DNA of 35,030 nt from Deltaproteobacteria bacterium (GCA_016930215.1 JAFGHH010000307.1:1-35030), one strand, 5' to 3'. Positions 1 to 9,220 are shown, numbered from the stretch's first letter. Program-made: numbers and translations. The notes: generated from the letters alone by a model not told the origin.

Positions 1-2
1 CG

Positions 3-2063
3 GAGATCGGGCGGATCGGCAAGCTGATCAACGAGATTGCCGCCGACAAGTCGCCGCTGGAGAAGCGGCTCGCGCGTTTCTCGCAGCAGATCCTGTGGGT
101 CTGCCTCGGGCTGTCCGGCACGCTGTTCGCGCTCGGCCTGCTGCGCGGCGGCTTCGACCTCTGGACGCTGCTGCTGCTGGCGGTCTCGCTGGCGGTGGCG
201 GTGATCCCCGAGGGGCTGCCGGCGATCACGACGATCACGCTCGCGCTGGGGATGCAGCGGATGGCCCGGCGCGGCGCGCTGATCCGGTCGCTGCCCGCGG
301 TGGAGACGCTGGGCAGCGCCACGGTGATCTGCACCGACAAGACCGGCACGCTGACGCAGAACGACATGCAGGTCCGGGAGCTGGCGACCTTCCGGCAGGC
401 GTACGGCTTCGTCGAGGGGACGTCGATCGGCGACGGGGTGCTGACGCGCGACGGCCGGCCGGCGCGGGTCGACGACGATGCCGACCTGCGCGAGCTGGTG
501 CGGGCCGCGGTCGTGCCGAACACCGCTTCGGTGCGGGTCGGCGCCGACGGCCGGCTGCACGGCGACGGCGACCCGACCGAGGTGGCGATCGTGATGTGCG
601 GCGCGAACCTCGGGCTGCCGCGGGAATCGATCCTGGCCGATCTGTCCCTGGTGGGCCACAACCCGTTCGATTCCGACCGGCGGCGGATGTCGCTCGTGTT
701 CCAGCACAGCGCGTCCGGCATGATGCAGAGCTTCGTCAAGGGCGGCGTGAACGAGATCCTCGAGCTGTGCTCGACGGTCCTCGACGTCGGCCGGAACCGG
801 CCGCTCCGCGCCGAGGACCGCCGGGAGATCGTCGACCGGGCGGAGGCGATGGCGGGGCGGGCGCTGCGGGTGCTGGCGGTGGCGCACCGGCACGGCGCGC
901 GCGGCGCGGGGGCCGAGGCGGAGGCCGAGCTGGAGTTCCTGGGGCTGATCGGGATGCAGGACCCGCCGCGCCCCGAGGCGATCGCCGCGGTGGCCGAGTG
1001 CCGGGCGGCGGGAATCCGCGTCGTGATGATCACCGGCGACCACGCCGTCACCGCGCGCGCCATCGCCCGGGAGATGGGCTTCTGGGAGGAGGGCGACGAG
1101 GTGCTCACGGGGGTCGAGCTCGAGCAGCTCGACGAGGGGCAGCTCGCCGAGCGGATCGAGCGGGTGCGGATCTTCGCGCGCGTGACGGCCGAGCAGAAGC
1201 TGCTGATCGTGCGGGCCTGGAAGCGCCGCGGCGGCGTGGTGGCGATGACGGGCGACGGCGTCAACGACGCCCCCGCGCTCCGCGAGGCCGACCTCGGCGT
1301 GGCGATGGGCAAGGGCGGCACCGACGTGGCGCGCGAGGCGGCGAAGATGGTGCTGGTGGACAACAACTTCGCGTCGATCGTCGCCGCCGTGGAGGAGGGC
1401 CGGACGATCCTGCGCAACATCCGCAAGTCGATCGTGTTCCTGCTGTCGTCCAACGCGGGCCTGGTCGTCACCGTGTTCTTCTCGTTCTTCTATCCGGAGC
1501 TGCTGGTGCTCACGCCCCTGCAGATCCTGTGGATCAACCTCGTGACCAACGGCGCCCCGGCGCTCGGTCTGGGCGTCGACCCGCCCGAGCCGGGGCAGAT
1601 GGCCCAGCGGCCGCGACCGGTGGGCGCCGGGCTGCTGGACCGGGAGGACCAGTGGTTCATGCTGGCCTTCGGCCTGCTGATCGGCGCCCTCGGCGTGCTG
1701 TTCTACCTCATGCCGTCCTCGATCCTGCCGGACACCGCCACGCGCGAGGGAGCGCGCACGCTGGCCTTCGCCGGCCTGGCGCTGCTGCCGTTGGTCCACG
1801 CCTTCAACTGCCGCGCGCAGCGCGCCAGCCTGTTCTCCGCGGCGCTGCGGCCCAACCGCTTCCTGTGGATCGCCGTTGGTGCGTCGCTCGCCCTCCAACT
1901 CCTGGCCCTGGTCGTCCCGCCGCTGCACGCGGTGTTCCGCGTCGTGCCGCTGTCGCTCCAGGACGGGCTGGTGCTCGCCGCGATCGCGCTGGTCCTGCTG
2001 CCGGTCTGGGAGGCGGCCAAGGCGGTGCTGCGGGCGCGCGACCGGCGGGCCGCCTCAGGGTGA
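3..2063 (+). CDS. Cation-transporting P-type ATPase, Ca2+ (type II) class, 5' truncated by window edge
   Basis: Frame is open from the window start. Motifs: IPEGLPAITTITLALG, phosphorylation motif DKTGTLTQNDM, hinge TGDGVNDAPALREADLGVAMG, C-terminal TM segments. Stop tga at 2061-2063. Confidence 0.95.
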   Translation, partial: EIGRIGKLINEIAADKSPLEKRLARFSQQILWVCLGLSGTLFALGLLRGGFDLWTLLLLAVSLAVAVIPEGLPAITTITLALGMQRMARRGALIRSLPAVETLGSATVICTDKTGTLTQNDMQVRELATFRQAYGFVEGTSIGDGVLTRDGRPARVDDDADLRELVRAAVVPNTASVRVGADGRLHGDGDPTEVAIVMCGANLGLPRESILADLSLVGHNPFDSDRRRMSLVFQHSASGMMQSFVKGGVNEILELCSTVLDVGRNRPLRAEDRREIVDRAEAMAGRALRVLAVAHRHGARGAGAEAEAELEFLGLIGMQDPPRPEAIAAVAECRAAGIRVVMITGDHAVTARAIAREMGFWEEGDEVLTGVELEQLDEGQLAERIERVRIFARVTAEQKLLIVRAWKRRGGVVAMTGDGVNDAPALREADLGVAMGKGGTDVAREAAKMVLVDNNFASIVAAVEEGRTILRNIRKSIVFLLSSNAGLVVTVFFSFFYPELLVLTPLQILWINLVTNGAPALGLGVDPPEPGQMAQRPRPVGAGLLDREDQWFMLAFGLLIGALGVLFYLMPSSILPDTATREGARTLAFAGLALLPLVHAFNCRAQRASLFSAALRPNRFLWIAVGASLALQLLALVVPPLHAVFRVVPLSLQDGLVLAAIALVLLPVWEAAKAVLRARDRRAASG

Positions 2064-3188
2064 CGGGTCGAGCGACGCGCGCCGGGCCGCGTCGGGCTCG
2101 AACCGTTCGCGGAGGTCCGGCGTGACGCGGATGCGCAGGCCGTCCGGCGCCGCCGGGTCGCCGACCACCAGCACCGCCCCGGCGTCCGGCGTGCGCGCCA
2201 GGAACGCCCACCCGTCGCGCTCGCCCAGCACCATCACCGCCGTGGCCAGGGCGTCGGCCCGGGCGCCGGTCGGCGCCTGGAGCGTCACGGCGCGCAGGCC
2301 GGACGCGGGCCGGCCGCTGCGCGGGTCGATGATGTGGTTGAAGTGCCGGCCGCCGACGTCGTACCCGCGCTCGTAGTCGCCGGAGGTCACGACGCTGCCG
2401 CCATCGATGGCCAGCGTGCCGAGGAAGCCGTCGGTGCGGCTCGGGTCGCGCACGCCGACCCGGAACGGCTCCGGCTGCGGCCGGTCGTCGTAGGCCGACA
2501 GGTCGCCGCCCAGCTCGACGAGGCCGCGACGGAGGCCGGCGGCGCGCAGGCGCGCGAGCCCGAGGTCCGCGAACCAGCCCTTGGCGATGCCGCCGAGGTC
2601 GAGGGTGGTCGGGGGCTCGAGTCGCACGGTGCCGCCGGAGCGCCCGTCGTCGTCGGCGTGGACCCGCTGCATGCCGACGGAGGCCCGCGCCGCGGCGATC
2701 CGCTCGGCGGTCGGCTCGACGCCGCTGCGGGCGGCCTCCTTCCAGGCCGCGAGGAGCGGGCCGACGGTGGGGTCGAAGGCGCCCCCGGTCTCCGCGGCGC
2801 ATTCCGCGGCCAGCTCGAGCAGCGCGAGCGTGTCGGGGGCGACGGGGACCGCGGCGCCCCCGGCGCCGTTCAGCCGCGAGAGGGTGCTGCCGGCGCGGTG
2901 GACGCTGAGGATCGACTCCTGGCGCTCGAGCTCGACGCGGAACCCGTCGACGGCCGCGGCGAAGGCGACCGGGTCGGCGTCCCAGGCGCGGACGTGGATC
3001 GGGATCCCGCCCATCGCGAGAAATCCGGCCTCGAGCTTGGGGGCGCGCGCGGGCGTCCCGGCGTCGCGCCGGCAGGCGGTGCCGGCGGCCAGGGCGAGAA
3101 GGGCCAGGAGCAGGACGGTCGGGGCGCGGGCCGGTCGTGGGGGTCGGCGGGTCGTGCGGCACCCGCCGGTGCGTCCGCGGTGGTCCAC
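2055..3188 (-). CDS. apbE: FAD:protein FMN transferase (ApbE family), lipoprotein-type signal
   Basis: Lipobox-like LLALAAGTAC, then ApbE-like stretches (LSRLNGAGGAAVPV, TTLDLGGIAKGWFADLGLARL, LVELGGDLSAYDD, HIIDPRSGRPASGL, ADALATAVMVLG). Last gene of the rnf operon. Confidence 0.92.
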   Translation of the reverse strand: MDHRGRTGGCRTTRRPPRPARAPTVLLLALLALAAGTACRRDAGTPARAPKLEAGFLAMGGIPIHVRAWDADPVAFAAAVDGFRVELERQESILSVHRAGSTLSRLNGAGGAAVPVAPDTLALLELAAECAAETGGAFDPTVGPLLAAWKEAARSGVEPTAERIAAARASVGMQRVHADDDGRSGGTVRLEPPTTLDLGGIAKGWFADLGLARLRAAGLRRGLVELGGDLSAYDDRPQPEPFRVGVRDPSRTDGFLGTLAIDGGSVVTSGDYERGYDVGGRHFNHIIDPRSGRPASGLRAVTLQAPTGARADALATAVMVLGERDGWAFLARTPDAGAVLVVGDPAAPDGLRIRVTPDLRERFEPDAARRASLDPSP

Positions 3189-3192
3189 GGCG

Positions 3193-3795
3193 TCAGGTGC
3201 CCAGGCCTGCGAAGCCCATGAAGGCCATCGCCAGGATGCCGGCGGTGATCAGGCCGATCGGGACCCCGGCCAGGCCGCGCGGGACGTTGCGCATCGCGAG
3301 CCGCTCGCGGACGCCGGCGAACAGGATCAGCGCCAGGGCGAAGCCGGTGGCGGAGGCGGCGGAGAACACGATGTCCTCCACGTACGTCAGCTTCTGCTGC
3401 ACGCTGAGGATCGCGATGCCGAGGATCGCGCAGTTGGTGGTGATCAGGGGCAGGTAGATGCCGAGGGCCTGGTACAGGCCCGGGGCCGTCTTCTTGAGCA
3501 CGATCTCGACCAGCTGCACGAGCGAGGCGATGACGAGGATGAAGACGATGGTTCGCAGGTATGACAGATCGATGCCGGGGCCGAGGGCGCCGGGGTCGAG
3601 GACGTACTCTTGCAGGGGCCAGGTGATGGCGCCGCACAGCGTCATGACGAAGATCACGGCGAGGCCCATGCCGAGGGCGGTGTCCTGGCGCTTGGAGACG
3701 CCGAGGTACGGGCAGATCCCGAGGAACCGCGAGAAGATCACGTTGTTGACGAGGATCGCCCCGAGGATCAGGGAGAAGATCGAGCCCTCAGACAC
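3193..3795 (-). CDS. rnfA: Electron transport complex subunit RnfA
   Basis: 200 aa membrane protein (ILVNNVIFSRFLGICPYLGVSKR, LITTNCAILGIAIL), typical RnfA. Confidence 0.95.
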   Translation of the reverse strand: MSEGSIFSLILGAILVNNVIFSRFLGICPYLGVSKRQDTALGMGLAVIFVMTLCGAITWPLQEYVLDPGALGPGIDLSYLRTIVFILVIASLVQLVEIVLKKTAPGLYQALGIYLPLITTNCAILGIAILSVQQKLTYVEDIVFSAASATGFALALILFAGVRERLAMRNVPRGLAGVPIGLITAGILAMAFMGFAGLGT

Positions 3796-4390
3796 GGCGC
3801 TTCCTCCTCAGGTCCAGCTCGTTCATGAGCCACAGCATGCAGCCCAGGGACATGAAGGCCCCCGGCGGCAGGATGAAGATCAGCACGCGCGGCACGTCGG
3901 CGGCGAACAGCGGCATGCCGAAGATCGAGCCGCTGCCGAGCACCTCGCGCACGCTGCCCAGCACGAACAGTGCGAGGGTGAAGCCGAGTCCCATCCCGAG
4001 CCCGTCGATGATGCTCGAGCCGATGCCGTTCTTGGAGGCGAAGGCCTCGGCGCGGCCGAGGATGATGCAGTTGACGACGATCAGCGGGATGAACACGCCG
4101 AGGCTCTTGGAGAGCGCGGGGAAGTAGCCCTGGAGCACCAGGTCGACCACGGTGACGAAGGTCGCGATCACCACGATGAACACCGGGATCCGCATCTGGC
4201 CCGGCACGACCTTGCGGATGCTCGAGATGACGGTGTTCGACCCGAGCAGCACGAAGGTGGTGGCGGCGCCCATGCCGAGGGCGTCGATCGCGGAGGTGGT
4301 GACCGCGAGGGTGGGGCAGAAGCCGAGCAGGATGCGCAGGACGGGGTTCTCGCGCCACAGCCCCTTGGTGAAGTTCTGCAGCTGGCTCAT
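3788..4390 (-). CDS. rnfE: Electron transport complex subunit RnfE
   Basis: Internal ATG (cat at 4388-4390) gives 200 aa MSQLQNFTKGLWRENPVLRILLGFCPTLAVTTSAIDALGMG..., typical RnfE. Overlaps rnfG stop by 4 nt. Confidence 0.95.
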   Translation of the reverse strand: MSQLQNFTKGLWRENPVLRILLGFCPTLAVTTSAIDALGMGAATTFVLLGSNTVISSIRKVVPGQMRIPVFIVVIATFVTVVDLVLQGYFPALSKSLGVFIPLIVVNCIILGRAEAFASKNGIGSSIIDGLGMGLGFTLALFVLGSVREVLGSGSIFGMPLFAADVPRVLIFILPPGAFMSLGCMLWLMNELDLRRKRRV

Positions 4391-5181
4391 GGCGTTCCTC
4401 CGGTCGCCTCGCCGTCGCAGGTCCGGTCGCGCAGCAGCGTCAGCGCCTCCTCGATCGCGCCGGCGACCGCGCGGGAGCTGATCGTCGAGGCGGTGATCGC
4501 ATCGACCTGGCCGCCGTCCTTCCGGACGCGGAAGTCGAACGCGCCGAGCCGCTTGCCGGCGAACTGCAGGATGAACGGCCGGTCGGCCGCGGCGACCGCG
4601 GCGGCGTTCTTCCAGTCCCGGTGCCCCTCGACGATCTTGGCGCCCAGCCCCGGCGTCTCCTGCTGTGACAGGACGTAGGTGCCGGTGACCGCGTAGTCGG
4701 CCGAGCAGCCGATCAGCAGGTCGATCCGCGGGCCGTAGCCCGCGGTGGTGTACGTCTCCAGGGCGTAGCCGACGGGACGGCCGTCGCGCAGCGCGGTGTA
4801 CATCGTGCGTCGGCACGCGTCGCCGAGCGGGGCGCCGTCCGGGTCCGCGCAGCGGCCGGTGTCGAGGATGGCGTTGTCGAAATCCGGCAGGATGTTGGCC
4901 AGCGCGGCAATCTTCTCGGGCAGCTTGGCCGCATCGATCCGCGGCTTGGCCTGCCGGTAGACGAAGCCGAGCAGCGCGCCGGAGAGCAGCGTGAACAGCG
5001 CGACCGTCAGCACCATCTTGATCCCCTCGGCGACGCTGCCGGACTCCGGGATCTTCTCGGCCGGCCGGTCGGCCGGTGGCGCCGCCTCGACGGACGGCTG
5101 AGGCGGCGCTTCGGCCGGCGGCGGTGCGGCCACCGCGGCGGCGGGCGCTTCGGCCGGGGCCTTCGGGTCTTCGGTGCTCAT
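4387..5181 (-). CDS. rnfG: Electron transport complex subunit RnfG, with Pro/Ala-rich N-terminal extension
   Basis: ATG at 5181. One TM segment, then an FMN-binding domain with the covalent-flavin-type motif DAITASTISSRAV. Confidence 0.93.
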   Translation of the reverse strand: MSTEDPKAPAEAPAAAVAAPPPAEAPPQPSVEAAPPADRPAEKIPESGSVAEGIKMVLTVALFTLLSGALLGFVYRQAKPRIDAAKLPEKIAALANILPDFDNAILDTGRCADPDGAPLGDACRRTMYTALRDGRPVGYALETYTTAGYGPRIDLLIGCSADYAVTGTYVLSQQETPGLGAKIVEGHRDWKNAAAVAAADRPFILQFAGKRLGAFDFRVRKDGGQVDAITASTISSRAVAGAIEEALTLLRDRTCDGEATGGTP

Positions 5182-6308
5182 GCGGCGGCCCTCCTCGTCT
5201 CGCCGAACTTGCGGCCCTTGGTGTAGCGGTCGATCAGCGGCACCAGGGCGTTCATGATCAGGATCGAGAACGCCACGCCTTCGGGGTAGCCGCCCCAGAG
5301 GCGGATCACCGCCGTGATCAGCCCGCAGCCGGCGCCGAAGACCAGCATCCCGGTCCGACTGACCGGGGACGTGACCATGTCGGTGGCCATGAAGCAGGCC
5401 CCCAGGATCAGGCCTCCGCTCAGGAGGTAGACCAGGGGCTCGGCGTAGAGCTCGGGGTGGACCGCCCAGGCGATGCCGGTCACGACGGCGGTCGTGCCGA
5501 GGAAGCTGAGCGGGATGTGCCAGGTGATGATGCGGCGCCACAGCAGCAGCGCGGCCCCGAGCAGCAGGGCGAGGGCGGAGGTCTCGCCGAGCGCACCGCC
5601 GGTGCGGCCGAGGAACAGGTCGGCCACCGGGTAGCGCTCGGCGACCTCGGCGCGGATCGCCTCGACCTTCGCCGGGTCGGCCTGGGCGCGCACGGCGTCC
5701 TTCAGCCGGCCGAGCGGGGTGGCGTAGGTCTGGCCGTCGAACTCGGCCAGGTCCAACTCGAGCCGCTCGGCGGACGACTGCGTGAACGAATCGACCGGCG
5801 AGATGTAGACGGCCATCTGCGTCGGGAACGAGATCACCAGGAAGATCCGGGCGACGAGCGCCGGGTTGAACGGGTTGTGGCCCAGGCCGCCGAAGACGTG
5901 CTTGCCCAGGCCCATCGCGACGAAGGCGCCGACGAGGACGATCCACCAGGGGGCGGTGGCGGGGAGATTGAATGCCAGCAGCACGCCCGCGACGATCGCG
6001 CTGCCGTCGAACGCCAGGTGGCGGACCTCGTCCCAGGCCAACCCGCGGGCCTTGAGCATCAGCGCCTCGAAGCCGACGCAGGCCGCGACGGTCAGCCCGA
6101 TCACGAGCAGCGCGTCGTAGCCGAACAGCCAGACCGCGGCGGCGGCGGCGGGCAGCAGGGCCAGCCACACGGTGTGCATGATCCGCGGCACGCTCTCCGG
6201 CGTGCCGACGTGGGGCGAGCTGGTGACCAGCAGCCGGTGCTCGGCGGGCGCGGCGGACTTGGCCGGGGCCGGCGCCGCTTCCGTCGTGGGGGTCGTGGGT
6301 TCCGCCAT
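5178..6308 (-). CDS. rnfD: Electron transport complex subunit RnfD
   Basis: VTSSPHVGTPESVPRIMHTVWLALLPA, GLGHNPFNPALVARIFLVISFP, flavinylation-like DGQTYATPLG, multi-TM. Confidence 0.95.
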   Translation of the reverse strand: MAEPTTPTTEAAPAPAKSAAPAEHRLLVTSSPHVGTPESVPRIMHTVWLALLPAAAAAVWLFGYDALLVIGLTVAACVGFEALMLKARGLAWDEVRHLAFDGSAIVAGVLLAFNLPATAPWWIVLVGAFVAMGLGKHVFGGLGHNPFNPALVARIFLVISFPTQMAVYISPVDSFTQSSAERLELDLAEFDGQTYATPLGRLKDAVRAQADPAKVEAIRAEVAERYPVADLFLGRTGGALGETSALALLLGAALLLWRRIITWHIPLSFLGTTAVVTGIAWAVHPELYAEPLVYLLSGGLILGACFMATDMVTSPVSRTGMLVFGAGCGLITAVIRLWGGYPEGVAFSILIMNALVPLIDRYTKGRKFGETRRAAA

Positions 6309-6314
6309 CGCGCG

Positions 6315-7634
6315 CTATCCCTTCTTCTGCAGCCGCCGGAACTCGCTCTTGCCGAGCCGAAGCAGGTGGACCAGCCGCCGGTGGGCGGGGCAGGTGAACT
6401 GGCACGAGCCGCACTCGACGCAGTCCAACGCGTCCGCGAACCCGGCGTACTGGCCGTGCTCGGCCTGGTCGCCCAGGTCGCACGGCACGAGTCCTTGGGG
6501 GCAGGCGGCGACGCAGCGACCGCAGCGGATGCACGGGAACTCGCGGACCGCGGCGGCCTCCTCCCGGTCGAAGAACAGGATCCCGGAGGTCGACTTGACG
6601 ATCGGCACGTCCTCGAACCGCAGCGCCTTGCCCATCATCGGGCCGCCGAAGATCAGCTTGCGCAGGTCGTCGGCGGCGCCGCCGCAGAAGGCGACCAGGT
6701 CGGACAGCGGGGTGCCGATGCGGACCCGCAGGTTCTTCGGCTCCCGGATCGCGCGACCCGAGACGGTCAGCACCCGCTCGACCAGCGGCTTGTGCCGCGC
6801 CACCGCCTCGAAGGCGGCGAACGCGGTGCCGACGTTCTGCACCACGCAGCCGACGTGCATCGGGAGCTTGCCCGGCGGCACCTCGCGGCCCGTGAGCGAC
6901 TTGATCAGCTGCTTCTCCGCGCCCTGCGGATACCGGGTCCGGCAGACCGCCACCTCGACCCCCAGCGTGCCGGCGAGGGCCTGCCGCATCGTCGCCGCGG
7001 CGTCCGGCTTGTTGTCCTCGATCCCCACGTAGGCCCGGTCGACCTTCAGCACCGCCATCAGGATCTGCAGCCCGAGAGCGATCTCGGGGGCGCGCTCGAG
7101 CATCAGGCGATGGTCGGCGGTGAGGTACGGCTCGCACTCCGCCCCGTTGAGGATCAGGGTATCGACCTTCACGTCCTTGGGCGGCTTGAGCTTGACGTGC
7201 GTGGGGAACGCGGCGCCGCCCATGCCGACCAGACCGGCGTCGGTCAACGCGGGGAGGAAGTCGTCGGGCCTGGTGAAATCGACCTCGCGGCTCTCGAGGT
7301 CGATCCCCTCGACCCATTCGTCCTTGCCGTCCGACTCGATCTCGACGCTCAGGATGCGGGCCCCGACGGCGGTGGGGTAGAGGTCGACCTTCTTGACGGT
7401 GCCGGAGATGGAGGCATGGACGGGGGTGGAGACGAAGCCCTTGGGCTCGCCGATGCGCTGGCCGGCCTTGACCGCGTCCTTCGGCTTGACCGTCGGCTCG
7501 GCGGGGGCGCCGAGGCACTGGGCCATCGGGATCACGACGCGCTTGGGGAGCGGCAGCGTCTCGATCGGCTTGCGCTCCGTCAGTTGCTTGTGCTCGGGAG
7601 GGTGAACGCCGCCCCGTTTGAACGTCCGGACCAT
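6315..7634 (-). CDS. rnfC: Electron transport complex subunit RnfC
   Basis: MVRTFKRGGVHPPEHKQLTERKPIE..., GMGGAAFPTHVKL, two ferredoxin motifs CIRCGRCVAACPQGLVPC and CVECGSCQFTCP. Confidence 0.96.
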   Translation of the reverse strand: MVRTFKRGGVHPPEHKQLTERKPIETLPLPKRVVIPMAQCLGAPAEPTVKPKDAVKAGQRIGEPKGFVSTPVHASISGTVKKVDLYPTAVGARILSVEIESDGKDEWVEGIDLESREVDFTRPDDFLPALTDAGLVGMGGAAFPTHVKLKPPKDVKVDTLILNGAECEPYLTADHRLMLERAPEIALGLQILMAVLKVDRAYVGIEDNKPDAAATMRQALAGTLGVEVAVCRTRYPQGAEKQLIKSLTGREVPPGKLPMHVGCVVQNVGTAFAAFEAVARHKPLVERVLTVSGRAIREPKNLRVRIGTPLSDLVAFCGGAADDLRKLIFGGPMMGKALRFEDVPIVKSTSGILFFDREEAAAVREFPCIRCGRCVAACPQGLVPCDLGDQAEHGQYAGFADALDCVECGSCQFTCPAHRRLVHLLRLGKSEFRRLQKKG

Positions 7635-7693
7635 CCGTGTTCCGCTCCGTTGCGCGGCCCCGCGGCCGGGGTCGTCGCCGTCGTGTGCTGCCG

Positions 7694-8587
7694 TCACGCC
7701 CCGGCCGCGGGCGGTGCGGCCGCCGCGGTCGACTCCGCCGCCGGTTTCTTCTCCTTGGGCGGCGGATGGGCCTTGGCGTGGGCCTCGCCGACGAGGCCCA
7801 CCTCTTCGATCACCTTCTGCGGACACGTGCCGACGCACGCGCCGCACGCGGTGCACTTGTCGTGGTCGACGCGCGCCAGGTTGCGGTCGAACTGGATCGC
7901 GTCGAAGGCGCAGGCCTTGACGCAGCGCTTGCAGCCGATGCAGCCGACCTTGCAGTACTTGCGCACCGCCGCGCCGGCGTCGTGCGAGACGCAGGCCACG
8001 TACACGCGGACGTCGCGCGGGGCCATGCGGATGATCCCGCGCGGGCAGGCCTGGACGCACGCGCCGTCGCCGATGCACCTCTCGGGGAGCACGACGGCGA
8101 CCCCGTCCCGGATCACGATCGCGTCGTAGCTGCAGGCCTTGACGCACGAGCCGAGCCCGACGCAGCCGTAGGGGCAGACCTTGGTCGCGCCGTCGACGAG
8201 CGTGGCGGCCCGGCAGTCGGACAGTCCCTGGTATTCGCCGGCGAAGTTCGCCACGCCGCGCGAGCCGCGGCACATCACGACCGCCACCGGCGGGTCGCGC
8301 CCCTCGACCGCCATCCCGAGCAGCGAGCCGACCTTGGCGGCCGTGTCCTTGCCGCCGGGCGGACAGAACATCTTCTCGTCGCGGGTGGCGACGATCTTGG
8401 TCGCGAAGTCGTGGCAGCCCGCGAAGCCGCAGGCGCCGCAGTTGGCGTTCGGCAGCGCCGCCTCCACGGCCGCGACCAGCGGGTCCTCGTAGACCGCGAA
8501 CTTGCGCGCCGCCACCAGCAGCACCACCGCCAGCAGGCCGCCCAGGCCGCCCAGCACCGCGGCGGGAATCAACACCGCTTCAAGCAC
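7694..8587 (-). CDS. rnfB: Electron transport complex subunit RnfB, long form with several Fe-S motifs
   Basis: GTG start (cac at 8585-8587) gives VLEAVLIPAAVLGGLGG...; Fe-S domain NCGACGFAGC, followed by four ferredoxin-like Cys clusters. The ORF-track start at 8641 is likely overextended. Confidence 0.94.
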   Translation of the reverse strand: MLEAVLIPAAVLGGLGGLLAVVLLVAARKFAVYEDPLVAAVEAALPNANCGACGFAGCHDFATKIVATRDEKMFCPPGGKDTAAKVGSLLGMAVEGRDPPVAVVMCRGSRGVANFAGEYQGLSDCRAATLVDGATKVCPYGCVGLGSCVKACSYDAIVIRDGVAVVLPERCIGDGACVQACPRGIIRMAPRDVRVYVACVSHDAGAAVRKYCKVGCIGCKRCVKACAFDAIQFDRNLARVDHDKCTACGACVGTCPQKVIEEVGLVGEAHAKAHPPPKEKKPAAESTAAAAPPAAGA

Positions 8588-9065
8588 CGCTCGACTCCTC
8601 CGTCCCCGCCGGCAGCGCCGCGGCCGGCAGCACCTCGGCAATCCGCACCCGGAACGACGGCCGCCGTGCCAGCCGCCGGCCGAGCCACCGGACGCAGACC
8701 AGCGCGCCCACGAGGAACGTCCCCAGGAACAGCCCGACCGACGCGTCGGCGCCGACCCCCAGCAGCCGGGGCCCCACGGTCGCCCCGAGCGCCGCGCCTG
8801 CCAGCACGGCGGCGGTCGGGATGCCGTACAGCACCACGGCGCTCGCCAGCACGGCCCGCGGGACGACTTCCAGCGCCACCAGGTCGCCCACGCGCGCCCC
8901 CGCCGCGTTCCACGCCTCGACCGTCCGTTCGCCCGTGCCGCCGAACACCGATTCGCCGCACGCGCCCTTGGCGTGGCACGCCTCGCACGTCGGGAGCGCC
9001 ACGGCGCTCACGAGGGCCCTGTCGTCCGGGAACAGACCGATGACCTTGGCGCACGCGCGATCCAT
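8580..9065 (-). CDS. rseC: RseC/MucC family protein (SoxR-reducing-system component), first gene of the rnf operon
   Basis: Preferred ATG at 9063-9065 (MDRACAKVIG...). CxxCxxxxxC motif (PTCEACHAKGAC), two hydrophobic segments, location at the head of rnf. The longer 9119 start would run through the promoter. Confidence 0.82.
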   Translation of the reverse strand: MDRACAKVIGLFPDDRALVSAVALPTCEACHAKGACGESVFGGTGERTVEAWNAAGARVGDLVALEVVPRAVLASAVVLYGIPTAAVLAGAALGATVGPRLLGVGADASVGLFLGTFLVGALVCVRWLGRRLARRPSFRVRIAEVLPAAALPAGTEESSGA

Positions 9066-9091
9066 CTCATTCCGACCCCGCGCGAGCCCGG

Positions 9092-9119
9092 CTTGTACCA
9101 CTTTCGCCCGTGGTGTCAA
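9092..9119 (-). promoter_or_regulatory. Candidate sigma70-type promoter of the rnf operon (TTGACA-N16-TACAAG)
   Basis: Minus-strand TTGACA (9119-9114), 16-nt spacer, TACAAG (9097-9092), about 27 nt before the rseC ATG. ACCAC-N8-GTGGT inverted repeat inside the spacer. Confidence 0.6.
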
Positions 9120-9186
9120 CAGAACGGGGAGGGCCGACCGGGGCGATGTCGTGGGTCGCCGGTCGTCGGCTCTCGGCCCGGCCGGG

Positions 9187-9220
9187 TCGCCGTCGTCGTC
9201 GTCGTCGCCGTCGTCGTCGG
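9187..9220. repeat. GTC/GCC trinucleotide-rich tract
   Basis: gtcgccgtcgtcgtcgtcgtcgccgtcgtcgtcg in the intergenic region between the ferritin-like gene and the rnf promoter. Confidence 0.7.

Noticed and set aside
5076-8129. 1017-aa plus-strand ORF
   Set aside because: Antisense shadow of rnfB/C/D/G; His/Gln/Arg/Asp-rich composition without domains.
9092-9119. rnf promoter as a SoxR-type promoter
   Set aside because: SoxR-controlled promoters have an overlong 19-bp spacer. This one has 16 bp, and the dyad does not look SoxR-like.
9187-9220. Triplet tract considered as a CRISPR-like or coding repeat
   Set aside because: No spacer/repeat structure and no supported reading frame; simple sequence repeat only.
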